Assembly (NCBI RefSeq): GCF_017566145.1
Contig: NZ_JABFCL010000007.1
Location: forward strand, 1-64,000
Length of the DNA: 64,000 nt
Direction of reading: 5' to 3'
DNA from: Bittarella massiliensis (ex Durand et al. 2017)
GTDB taxonomy: Bacteria; Bacillota; Clostridia; Oscillospirales; Ruminococcaceae
Within the stretch, counting starts at the first letter, position 1. Each line of letters opens with the position of its first letter. This document shows, piece by piece, positions 7,264 to 14,337 of this stretch. The notes below the pieces were generated by a model. The model was given only the letters and a program-made list of their open reading frames with translations. It was not told the DNA's origin and searched no databases. A program made the translations under genes and the position numbers.

Positions 7264-8787
7264 CTAGAGGCCCAGGTAGGCCTTCAGGGGCTGAATGTCC
7301 AGCTGGTCGTAGCGCTGGATGAATTGGTAGACCTTCTCGGCGATTGCCTTGGCCCCGCCGCAGTCGTCGCTCTCGATATTTAGGGGGAGGATGGGGTCGT
7401 GCAGGGACATCCGCAATAAGAACCAGCCCCGCTCCCCCTCTCCGGAGAAGCTGACCCGGATCCCCTCGTGGTTCTGGGGGGCCTTTTCCCAGCCGGGCTG
7501 GGTGTCGACATAGTTTTCCAGGTCGGCCAGCACCTGCTTGCCGTAGGCGGCAAAGTCGGGCACCCCGATCTTGAAGCGGAGCTCGACCGCCTCGGCCGGC
7601 TCCTGCAAGTCGGCCAGCAGGGTGTCGACGGTTTTGCCCACCTGCCGCAGGGTGGCGGCTTTAATGAGGATCTTGGCGCAGAGGTAGGCGCCGTCGTCCA
7701 GGTAGTAGTTTTCCTTGAGGGCGCCGTGGCCCGAGGTCTCGATGGCCAGGGGGGAGGGGATCCCCTCCTTCGCCAGGCGGATGGACTCGTTGATGACGTT
7801 TTTGTAGCCCCGCTTAAAGCGGTGGTGCACCCCGCCCAACTCCTCGATAAAGGCGCCCAGGTGGCTGGAGGTGACCGAGTCGGTGACGATGGTGCCGCCG
7901 GGGCAGTCCTCCAACACGATGCAGGAGAGCAGGGCGATGAGCCGGTTGCGGTTGATCTCCTTGCCGTTGCGGTCCACCGCGCCGGCCCGGTCCACATCGG
8001 TGTCGAAGATGAGGCCCAGATCGCAGCCCCCCTCCTTCACCGCCTCGATGATGGACTGCATGGCGGCCGGGTCCTCGGGGTTGGGCACGTGGTTGGGGAA
8101 GCGGCCGTCCGGATCCAGGTAACGGGAGGCGGAGACGTCGGCCCCCAGGGGACAGAGCACCCTCTGGGCGAAGAAGCCGCCCGCGCCGTTGCCCGCGTCC
8201 ACCGCGATCTTAAAGCCCAGCAGGGGCTGGTTGTAGTGGTCGGGGTCGTCGATCCCCTCGCGGATTTTTTTCACCAGGTGCAGCGCGTAGTCGGAGATCA
8301 GGTCGGTCTGCCGCAGAGGGGCGTTCTGCCCGCAGGGCAGCTCGCCCAGGGCCAGTTCGGTCAGGGCCTCGATGTCCTCGTGTTCCAGCCCGCCCTCTCT
8401 GGTGAAGAACTTGAGCCCGTTGCGGTTGTAGGGCAGGTGGCTGGCGGTGATCATGATGGCTCCATCGTACCCGTGGCCGGGCAGAACGGTGGACATGAAC
8501 ATGGCCGGGGTCGAGGCCATCTGGCAGTCGACCACCGCGACCCCGGCGCCCCGCAGCCCTTCGGCGGCGGCGGCCAACAGGGCCGGGCCGGAGAGGCGGG
8601 AGTCCCGCCCCACCGAGACGGTGAGTTGGGGCAGGGGCTTGCCGGTCTTTTGGGACAGCCAGAGGGCAAAGGCGGCCGCCAGCTCCCGGGCGGCCTGCTC
8701 GGTGAGGTTCACCGGCTCGCCGGCGACCCCCTCCAACGCAACGCCGCGGATGTCGCTTCCATTTTGCAGTGCTCTGTAATCGCCCAT
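7264..8787 (-). CDS. Phosphoglucomutase/phosphomannomutase (alpha-D-phosphohexomutase)
   Basis: A 507-residue cytosolic mutase moving phosphate between C6 and C1 of glucose or mannose. The phosphoserine loop ITASHLPYNRNG (about residues 113-124), metal loop DTDVDR (about 263-268), sugar loop ETSGHGA (about 348-354) and C-terminal phosphate loop RVSFSGEGERGW are all present. ATG 8787 is preceded by AGGAGG. It has its own promoter (8872-8900) and terminator. The longer size and N-terminal NGSDIRG fit the ManB group rather than GlmM. Confidence 0.92.
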   Translation of the reverse strand: MGDYRALQNGSDIRGVALEGVAGEPVNLTEQAARELAAAFALWLSQKTGKPLPQLTVSVGRDSRLSGPALLAAAAEGLRGAGVAVVDCQMASTPAMFMSTVLPGHGYDGAIMITASHLPYNRNGLKFFTREGGLEHEDIEALTELALGELPCGQNAPLRQTDLISDYALHLVKKIREGIDDPDHYNQPLLGFKIAVDAGNGAGGFFAQRVLCPLGADVSASRYLDPDGRFPNHVPNPEDPAAMQSIIEAVKEGGCDLGLIFDTDVDRAGAVDRNGKEINRNRLIALLSCIVLEDCPGGTIVTDSVTSSHLGAFIEELGGVHHRFKRGYKNVINESIRLAKEGIPSPLAIETSGHGALKENYYLDDGAYLCAKILIKAATLRQVGKTVDTLLADLQEPAEAVELRFKIGVPDFAAYGKQVLADLENYVDTQPGWEKAPQNHEGIRVSFSGEGERGWFLLRMSLHDPILPLNIESDDCGGAKAIAEKVYQFIQRYDQLDIQPLKAYLGL

Positions 8788-8871
8788 CTGTCAGGCCTCC
8801 TCATAATCGCATCGCGAATTTGTCTGTGTCTGTTGGTGGGGAGAAAGACTCCCTCCCGTTTTGTACCTTTC

Positions 8872-8900
8872 ATCATAGCCGGTTTGGCCGGCCTTTTCAA
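8872..8900 (-). promoter_or_regulatory. Promoter of the phosphohexomutase gene
   Basis: On the minus strand TTGAAA (8900-8895), 17-bp spacer, TATGAT (8877-8872). The spacer holds a GCCGG/CCGGC inverted repeat. Confidence 0.75.
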
Positions 8901-8944
8901 TTGCCCATTCCGCCAAAAAAGAGGGGGATTTTTTGAAGCGCCCT

Positions 8945-11302
8945 TCAGCGCGCCCGCCGGATGCGGCGGGGCGGGGGGCCGGGGCGGCGGGCCGAGCGCA
9001 GGCAGAAGGGGAGATAGAGCAGGTAGATGCCGGCAAACCCCACAAAGGCCCATTTCCCCACTGTGAGACCGGGGGGATCGTAGGAAAAGACGATCTCGCA
9101 CTCCCCCGCCGGGACCCGCACCGCCATAAAGCCGACGTTGGCCCGGTAAATTTTTGCCGGCTTGCCGTTGACGGTGGCGGTGAACCCCTCGTCGTAGGGA
9201 ACGCTGTAAAAGACCAGGGATTCCCGCGCCAGGTGGGTGCGGGAGAGAAAGCCGGTCCGGGTCTCCTCAAAGGCGTAGGCGGACTGGGCGCGCAGGGCGT
9301 CGCAGTCGGCTTTCAGGTTGTAGCTCTCCAACTCGGCGTTTAACATGTCCGGCGCGGGGGAGAGCAGGTCCTGGTTCTCGTTGATCCCCTCCTCGTCCAG
9401 CAAGACGGCCTGGAGCATGGCCCGGGAGCGGATGGACTGGGCCAGGGCGTCGCACTGGGACTGGGTCATGTACTGGGAGTAGGCAAAGCCCATGGGCAGG
9501 TCGTTTTGGTTTTGATACACCTCAAAGTCGCCCCGCCGCCCCAGCGAGAGGTAACCCGGCAGTTGCCCGATGGGGGTGGACTGGGCGAAGCTCTGGTCGT
9601 CGTAGAGGTATTTGACCGAGAGGAGGTTTCGCAGGGCGTACTGCTCGATGGGCGGGTTGGAGTGGACGTCCCGGGTGATGCCCAGGTACTCGTAAAACTC
9701 GATGAGGGAGACCGGCACCACTGTGTGAAAGCACTGGATGGTGTTGGTCTGCCAAAACATCCCCAAATTGTCCATGGCGCTGTAATAGTCGCTGCGGTAA
9801 AAGCCGCTGTCGTCCTGTTGGACAATGCCTGCCCCGCCGGAGAGGGCGGTGTTTCGCATGTAATCACTGCCGTAGGAGTACTTGCGCCCCCAGCTGAGAT
9901 AGACCAGGGAGTAGGCCACGCTCACCGCGCAGAGGCAGGCCAGGGTGGCGCGGAAGAAGAGGGGGTGCTCCCGCCGGCGGCGCAGAAGCAGGCAGAAAAG
10001 GGCCAGGCAGGCTGCCGAAAAGGCGATCCAAACCCAGAAGCGCAGGGTGTCTGCCTCGGCCCCGAGAACGATTTTCCCCGCCTTTTTGGCCGGCACCAGG
10101 CCGATGAGGGCAAAGCAGCCGATGGCCACCCCGGTGGCGATGGCGGGCTTGCGAAAGGAGACCCCCGGCAGTTCCAGCGCCTTGACCGAGCCCAGGCACA
10201 TCAGGAGGATGGGCATGTAAAACCAGCGGGCGTAGTAGGAGTTGTTGAAGGCATAAAATGCGCTGTTGAGGATGGGGACGGCCGCCATCACGGCGCAGAC
10301 GACGAGGGCCCGCTTGACAAAGCTCTTTTTGACGGTGCGAAAGTAGGCGATGAGGGCGGTGATCGAGAAGAGGGGCAGCCAGGCCGACATGGAGGACCAC
10401 TTGGCCCACTCCTGGGGGAAGAAGTTGGGGCGGGAGGGGACCTCCGGCATGAAGAAGAGGGAGGAGAGCAGCCCGCCGTAGCGCTGGGTCTCGCCGTAGA
10501 ACAGAAGGTTTTGGCCAAAGAGGAAGTTGTCCACCCGCGGGTTGCCGAGGACGGCGAGGACGCCCGGCAGAAAGAGGATCAGCCCGCCCATGCAGCCGAG
10601 GAGGGTCTCAAAGGCGAGGCCGAAGAAGACCCGGGGGGTGACGCGAAATTCCCGGCAGGGCAGGCGGCAGAGAAAGTAGAGGAGCAAAAAGACCGCCTGG
10701 CCCACAAAGAAAAAGTAGTTGAGCATCATATTCAGGGCCACGGCGATGGCGAATCCGCCCTTCTTGCCGTCGACCACATACCGCTCTAGCCCGATGAGGA
10801 GGAGGGGGAAGATGGCCACCACGTCCACGAAGTGGTTGAAGAAGATGTTGTAGACGGTGAAGCCGGAGAAGGCGTAGAGGATGGCCCCCAGCATGGCGTA
10901 GTCGCGGTTTTGCACGAACCGGCGCAGGTAGACGTAGGCAGTGAGGCCGCAGACCCCAAACTTGAGGCAGAACATGGGAGCCATCAGGTAGGGCACCCAG
11001 CTGGTGGGGAAGGGGAGCATCAGCCAGAAGAAGGGGCTGCCCAGCATGTAAAAGCTGTATGAGCCGATGAAGTTGACCCCCAGGTCGGTGCCGAGGTCCC
11101 AAAACCAGCGGCCACTGCGCACCAGCTGGTGAACGTGTTGGTAGAAGGGGATTTCCTGTACGTTGTAGTCGCCGAAGTAGAGGAAGACCCCTCCGTCGGC
11201 CACCACAAAGGGCAGCAAAAAAAGGGCCGCCATCAGGCAGCAGAGAAAAAAGACCGCCGCGGTGCGCTCTTTCTGGCCGGCGAGGGGGGAGGTTGGCTGC
11301 AT
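8945..11302 (-). CDS. YfhO-family multi-spanning membrane protein
   Basis: A 785-residue integral membrane protein of the YfhO family, GT-C-like proteins linked to glycosylation of lipoteichoic acid or other surface polymers. The N-terminus has a first TM segment (FFLCCLMAALFLLPFVV), then FGDYNVQEIPFYQHVHQLVRSG, a YfhO/GT-C-type acidic loop. About ten more TM segments follow to residue 560, then an extracytoplasmic beta-rich domain (about 590-740) and a last TM before the basic tail. I start it at ATG 11302, preceded by AGGAAGTGA. The ATG at 11329 lacks a ribosome site. It lies 57 nt beyond the phosphomutase promoter, so is a separate unit. The donor and acceptor are unknown. Confidence 0.85.
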   Translation of the reverse strand: MQPTSPLAGQKERTAAVFFLCCLMAALFLLPFVVADGGVFLYFGDYNVQEIPFYQHVHQLVRSGRWFWDLGTDLGVNFIGSYSFYMLGSPFFWLMLPFPTSWVPYLMAPMFCLKFGVCGLTAYVYLRRFVQNRDYAMLGAILYAFSGFTVYNIFFNHFVDVVAIFPLLLIGLERYVVDGKKGGFAIAVALNMMLNYFFFVGQAVFLLLYFLCRLPCREFRVTPRVFFGLAFETLLGCMGGLILFLPGVLAVLGNPRVDNFLFGQNLLFYGETQRYGGLLSSLFFMPEVPSRPNFFPQEWAKWSSMSAWLPLFSITALIAYFRTVKKSFVKRALVVCAVMAAVPILNSAFYAFNNSYYARWFYMPILLMCLGSVKALELPGVSFRKPAIATGVAIGCFALIGLVPAKKAGKIVLGAEADTLRFWVWIAFSAACLALFCLLLRRRREHPLFFRATLACLCAVSVAYSLVYLSWGRKYSYGSDYMRNTALSGGAGIVQQDDSGFYRSDYYSAMDNLGMFWQTNTIQCFHTVVPVSLIEFYEYLGITRDVHSNPPIEQYALRNLLSVKYLYDDQSFAQSTPIGQLPGYLSLGRRGDFEVYQNQNDLPMGFAYSQYMTQSQCDALAQSIRSRAMLQAVLLDEEGINENQDLLSPAPDMLNAELESYNLKADCDALRAQSAYAFEETRTGFLSRTHLARESLVFYSVPYDEGFTATVNGKPAKIYRANVGFMAVRVPAGECEIVFSYDPPGLTVGKWAFVGFAGIYLLYLPFCLRSARRPGPPPRRIRRAR

Positions 11303-11330
11303 GCTCACTTCCTGCTTTCTCTCTTTCATG

Positions 11331-11437
11331 GTATAATGGCCGCAAAGCGGATATGATACTGGAATGGCCGGGCAGATTGCGCAAACTGCGTTTGCTCCCT
11401 GCCCCATGGCCAAATACCGCTGTGTGCTGGCGGTATC
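11331..11437 (-). repeat. Interspersed two-hairpin repeat, copy A
   Basis: Read on the minus strand, this block matches 28378-28495 over about 107 nt with small gaps. Shared parts are GATACC, GCGGTATT, GGCCATGGGGCAGGGAGCAA, TCTGCC-GGCCA and the closing ATTATACC. It can fold into two hairpins: ATACCGC/GCGGTAT (11414-11420 with 11430-11436 on the + strand), and a larger terminal palindrome around GGCCGCAAAGCGG. It lies just upstream of the yfhO-type gene, in a divergent intergenic region. Confidence 0.8.
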
Positions 11438-11578
11438 GTCGCCCAAGGGCGGCCGCCCGGGGGGACGACAGCCGCTTGCGGTCATTATAGCACATTTTCC
11501 CGTCGGATTTGGGCCTTTTGGGCCGCTTTGTGCAACCTGCGAAAAACCGGCGGGCGATTTTGGGGAGGATGGTTTGCG

Positions 11579-12163
11579 ATGGCAGAGCACAACTTCTACG
11601 GGATGGTCTCCCGGATGAAATATATCGCCCGCTGGGGGCTGATGCGCAACAACCGCACCGAAAACCTGTCGGAGCACGCCCTGGAGGTGGCGATGATCGC
11701 CCACGGGCTGGGGGCGGTGCGCAACCGCCTCTACGGCGGCCGGGTGGACCTGGGGCAGCTGGCCCTCTGCGCCATCTACCACGACGCCAGCGAGATCATC
11801 ACCGGCGACCTGCCCACCCCGGTCAAATACTACAACGACGAGATCCGGGGGGCCTACAAACAGGTGGAGCGCATTGCCGACGAGCGGCTGCTGGGAATGC
11901 TGCCCGAAGAGCTGCGCCCCGATTTTGCCTGCTACTTTGAGCCCTTTGCCGACCCGGAGGTGGAACAGCTGGTGAAGGCGGCGGACAAGCTGTCGGCCCT
12001 GGCCAAGTGCATCGAGGAGGAAAAGAGCGGCAACACCGAGTTCGCCCCGGCCAAGGCCGCTCAGGAGAGGGCCCTGCGGCAGATGCGCCTGCCCGAGGTG
12101 GACTACTTTTTGGAAAAGCTGATGCCGGGCTACTACCGCAGCCTGGACGAGATGGAGGGGTAG
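11579..12163 (+). CDS. HD-domain 5'-nucleotidase, YfbR-like
   Basis: A 194-residue HD-domain phosphohydrolase. Metal ligands are visible: His in LSEHALEVAMIAHG (about residue 37), the HD pair in AIYHDASEIITGD (about 68-69), and Asp in KAADKLSALAKC (about 138). The combination DLPTPVKY and KSGNTEF matches YfbR-type 5'-deoxynucleotidases, which dephosphorylate deoxynucleoside monophosphates. ATG 11579 follows GGGGAGGA. The VOC gene begins 5 nt downstream and is probably co-transcribed. Confidence 0.88.
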   Translation: MAEHNFYGMVSRMKYIARWGLMRNNRTENLSEHALEVAMIAHGLGAVRNRLYGGRVDLGQLALCAIYHDASEIITGDLPTPVKYYNDEIRGAYKQVERIADERLLGMLPEELRPDFACYFEPFADPEVEQLVKAADKLSALAKCIEEEKSGNTEFAPAKAAQERALRQMRLPEVDYFLEKLMPGYYRSLDEMEG

Positions 12164-12168
12164 GACAG

Positions 12169-12651
12169 ATGGAGATCAAATACCGGCTGCCGCTGCTGGC
12201 GGTGCAGGACGTGGAGCGCTCGAAGGCCTTTTACGGGGCCCTCTTCGGGCAGAGGGTGAGCCTGGATTTGGGCAAGAACGTCACCTTTGACGGCGGCTTT
12301 GCCCTGCAGGAGGACTTTGCCTGGCTGACCGGGGTGGAGCCGGCGTCGGTGGTTTCGCGCAGCCACAACCTGGAACTCTACTTCGAGGTGGACGATTTCG
12401 ACGCCTTCCTCGCCCGGGTGGAGGGGTGCGGCGGGGTGGAGCTGGCCGGCCCGCCAAAAGAGCAGGAGTGGAAACAGCGGGTGGTGCGCCTCTACGACCC
12501 GGACGGCCACCTGATCGAGGTGGGGGAGGACATGGGGGTGATCGCCCGGCGCTACCTGGCCGCGGGGCACAGCGCCCAGGAGGTGGCAGCCCTCATCCAG
12601 CACCCGCTGGAATTTGTGGAGGAGGCCGCCGCCCAGAAGGTGTTTCAGTAG
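12169..12651 (+). CDS. VOC (glyoxalase/bleomycin-resistance fold) family protein
   Basis: A 160-residue protein with paired beta-alpha-beta-beta-beta modules. Module one starts YRLPLLAVQDVERSKAFYGALFG; module two includes LELYFEVDDFDAFLARVEG and ends in RLYDPDGHLIEVGEDM, where the Glu is a usual metal ligand. A helical tail (residues 125-160, AQEVAALIQHPLEFVEEA) is extra. VOC proteins range from glyoxalase I to antibiotic-binding proteins, so the activity cannot be assigned. It is cotranscribed with the HD nucleotidase. Confidence 0.85.
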   Translation: MEIKYRLPLLAVQDVERSKAFYGALFGQRVSLDLGKNVTFDGGFALQEDFAWLTGVEPASVVSRSHNLELYFEVDDFDAFLARVEGCGGVELAGPPKEQEWKQRVVRLYDPDGHLIEVGEDMGVIARRYLAAGHSAQEVAALIQHPLEFVEEAAAQKVFQ

Positions 12652-12841
12652 CGCGTCCCGCCAGAGGGGAGGGCCAGGGGCCGACCTTTGCTGATCTGTA
12701 CAGAGAGGCTGTCCCAGCCGAGGGATTGGCGAACGCCGTAACCGCCCCTTTGTTTCAGCTTATATCCCATTTACAACCGATTGTGCACCTGAGCTTAAAA
12801 AGTCAAAAAAGTGGGCAAAGTGAGACAAGGGGGCCAGAGCT

Positions 12842-13108
12842 GTGCCGAAGTCGCGCGGAGAAAATGGGCAGAAAAATATTATTGGCCCCAAGCTGAAGAT
12901 TTTGAGGAAACAACATGGCTTGTCTCAACGCGATTTGGCAAGAGAGTTGCAGATACTGGGGTTGCCAATCGACAAAAACGCAATCACGAGAACAGGGACA
13001 GACAAGAGATGCGTCGCCGATATAGAGCCAAAGGCATTCGCCAAAATTTTTAGCTTGCCCTGCGATGCTTTACTCGATGAAGAAGGGGCGGAGAACCCCG
13101 GAAAATAA
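12842..13108 (+). CDS. Small XRE-family helix-turn-helix protein
   Basis: An 88-residue protein that is essentially one Cro/CI-type HTH: GPKLKILRKQHGLSQRDLAR with the recognition helix in PIDKNAITR, then DIEPKAFAKIFSLPCDALLDEE. The pattern fits small regulators of Firmicutes. The usual E-x-G-K-R turn reads TGTDKR. GTG 12842 follows AAGGGGG. The DNA from about 12740 to 13110 is visibly A/T-richer than its flanks, suggesting acquisition by transfer. It carries its own perfect terminator. Confidence 0.7.
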   Translation: MPKSRGENGQKNIIGPKLKILRKQHGLSQRDLARELQILGLPIDKNAITRTGTDKRCVADIEPKAFAKIFSLPCDALLDEEGAENPGK

Positions 13109-13141
13109 AAAGACTTCTCTATTATAAGAGAAGTCTTTTTT
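13107..13141 (+). terminator. Strong intrinsic terminator overlapping the XRE stop codon
   Basis: A perfect 14-bp stem (13107-13120 with 13127-13140), loop ATTATA, and a T-tract. The left arm begins within the TAA stop codon. Confidence 0.9.
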
Positions 13142-13165
13142 GCTGGCAGCTGTGAAGATGGGGGA

Positions 13166-14146
13166 CTAGTTTTCCTCCAGGCAGCCCAGATCCAGGGCCT
13201 CTTTGGTCATCTCCTCCAGGGCCTGGTAGGTGGTGAGGGTGCCGGCCTTGGCCCGCAGTTTGGAGGCCCCCCGCCCCCCTTTAAAATACCAGGCGGCGTG
13301 CTTGCGCATCTCGGCCATGGCCCGCTTTTCGCCCTTGTGGGCAATGGCCAGTTCGGCCTGGCGCAGCAGGCAGGCCATCTTCTGGCGGGGGGTGGGGCAG
13401 GTGCGCACCTCGCCGGTCTGCAGGTACTCGCCAATCTGGGCAAAGAGCCAGGGGCGGCCCAGAGCGCCCCGCCCCACCATGACGCCGTCGCAGCCGGTCT
13501 CGGCAAACATCTGCGCCGCGGCCTGGGGGGAGTCGATCTCGCCGTTGCCGATGACCGGCACCGAGAGGGCCTCCTTCACCTGGCGGATGACGGTGCGGTC
13601 CACCGGGGGGGCGTACATCTGCTCCCGGGTCTTGCCGTGCACGGCGACGGCGGCGGCCCCCGCCTCCTGGCAGAGAAGGGCCACCTCCACGGCGTTGACC
13701 GAGTGCTCGTCCCACCCCTTGCGGATCTTGACGGTCACCGGCACCTCCACCGCCGCCGCCACTGCCCCCACGATGGCTGCGGCCAGGGGCGGGTTTTTCA
13801 TCAGGCTGCTGCCGCTGCCGTTTCCGGCGATCTTGGGGGCGGGGCAGCCCATGTTGATGTCGATGAAGTCGGGTTTCCAGGCCATCACCAGTTGGGCGGC
13901 CCGGGCCATGATCTCCGGGTCGTCGCCGAAGAGCTGAATGGCAAAGGGGGTCTCGATGGGGGCGCGGCGCAGCAGGTCTTTCGTCTTGCGGTCGCTCATG
14001 GTGAGGGCCTTGGCGCTGACCATCTCACTGGTGAGGAGGCCGCAGCCAAACTCCTTGCAGAGCTGGCGAAAGGCGCTGTCGGCCACCCCCGCCATGGGGG
14101 CCAAACTCACCGGGCAGGCGATCTCCCTGCCGCCGACTGTCAACAC
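13166..14146 (-). CDS. dusB: tRNA-dihydrouridine synthase DusB
   Basis: FMN- and NADPH-dependent reduction of uridine to dihydrouridine in tRNA. The 326-residue protein begins with APMAGVADSAFR (FMN loop), has INMGCPAPKIAGNGSGSSLM with the catalytic Cys (about residue 100), the VHGKTREQMY segment, VIGNGEIDS, VMVGRGALGRPW phosphate loop and the helical tRNA-binding domain. GTG 14146 follows GAGGAGGG. It has its own promoter (14216-14244) and is divergent from polA. Confidence 0.94.
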   Translation of the reverse strand: MLTVGGREIACPVSLAPMAGVADSAFRQLCKEFGCGLLTSEMVSAKALTMSDRKTKDLLRRAPIETPFAIQLFGDDPEIMARAAQLVMAWKPDFIDINMGCPAPKIAGNGSGSSLMKNPPLAAAIVGAVAAAVEVPVTVKIRKGWDEHSVNAVEVALLCQEAGAAAVAVHGKTREQMYAPPVDRTVIRQVKEALSVPVIGNGEIDSPQAAAQMFAETGCDGVMVGRGALGRPWLFAQIGEYLQTGEVRTCPTPRQKMACLLRQAELAIAHKGEKRAMAEMRKHAAWYFKGGRGASKLRAKAGTLTTYQALEEMTKEALDLGCLEEN

Positions 14147-14215
14147 GGCGATCCCTCCTCTTTTCAGGTGCTCAAATTTTGGCCCGGGGCCGGCCGGCCC
14201 CGGGGCACACGCTGT

Positions 14216-14244
14216 ATTTTACCAAAAAAGCCGGCGGGATACAA
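14216..14244 (-). promoter_or_regulatory. Promoter of dusB
   Basis: On the minus strand TTGTAT (14244-14239), 17-bp spacer, TAAAAT (14221-14216). A perfect 22-bp GC palindrome (14183-14204) lies in the leader just before the dusB start. On the other strand TATACT at 14266-14271 is a possible -10 for polA. Confidence 0.65.
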
Positions 14245-14337
14245 CCAATCGGGCGGTTTTTGTGGTATACTAATACCATCTGTTTTTGCGCGCATATTGC
14301 TCCGGGCCAGACGGCCGCCGGGGGAGGGGAGACTGGG

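Noticed and set aside
11303..11782. Open frame extending the YfhO-like protein towards 11782
   Set aside because: It runs across repeat copy A and into the start of the HD gene. ATG 11302 has the ribosome site and precedes the first membrane segment.
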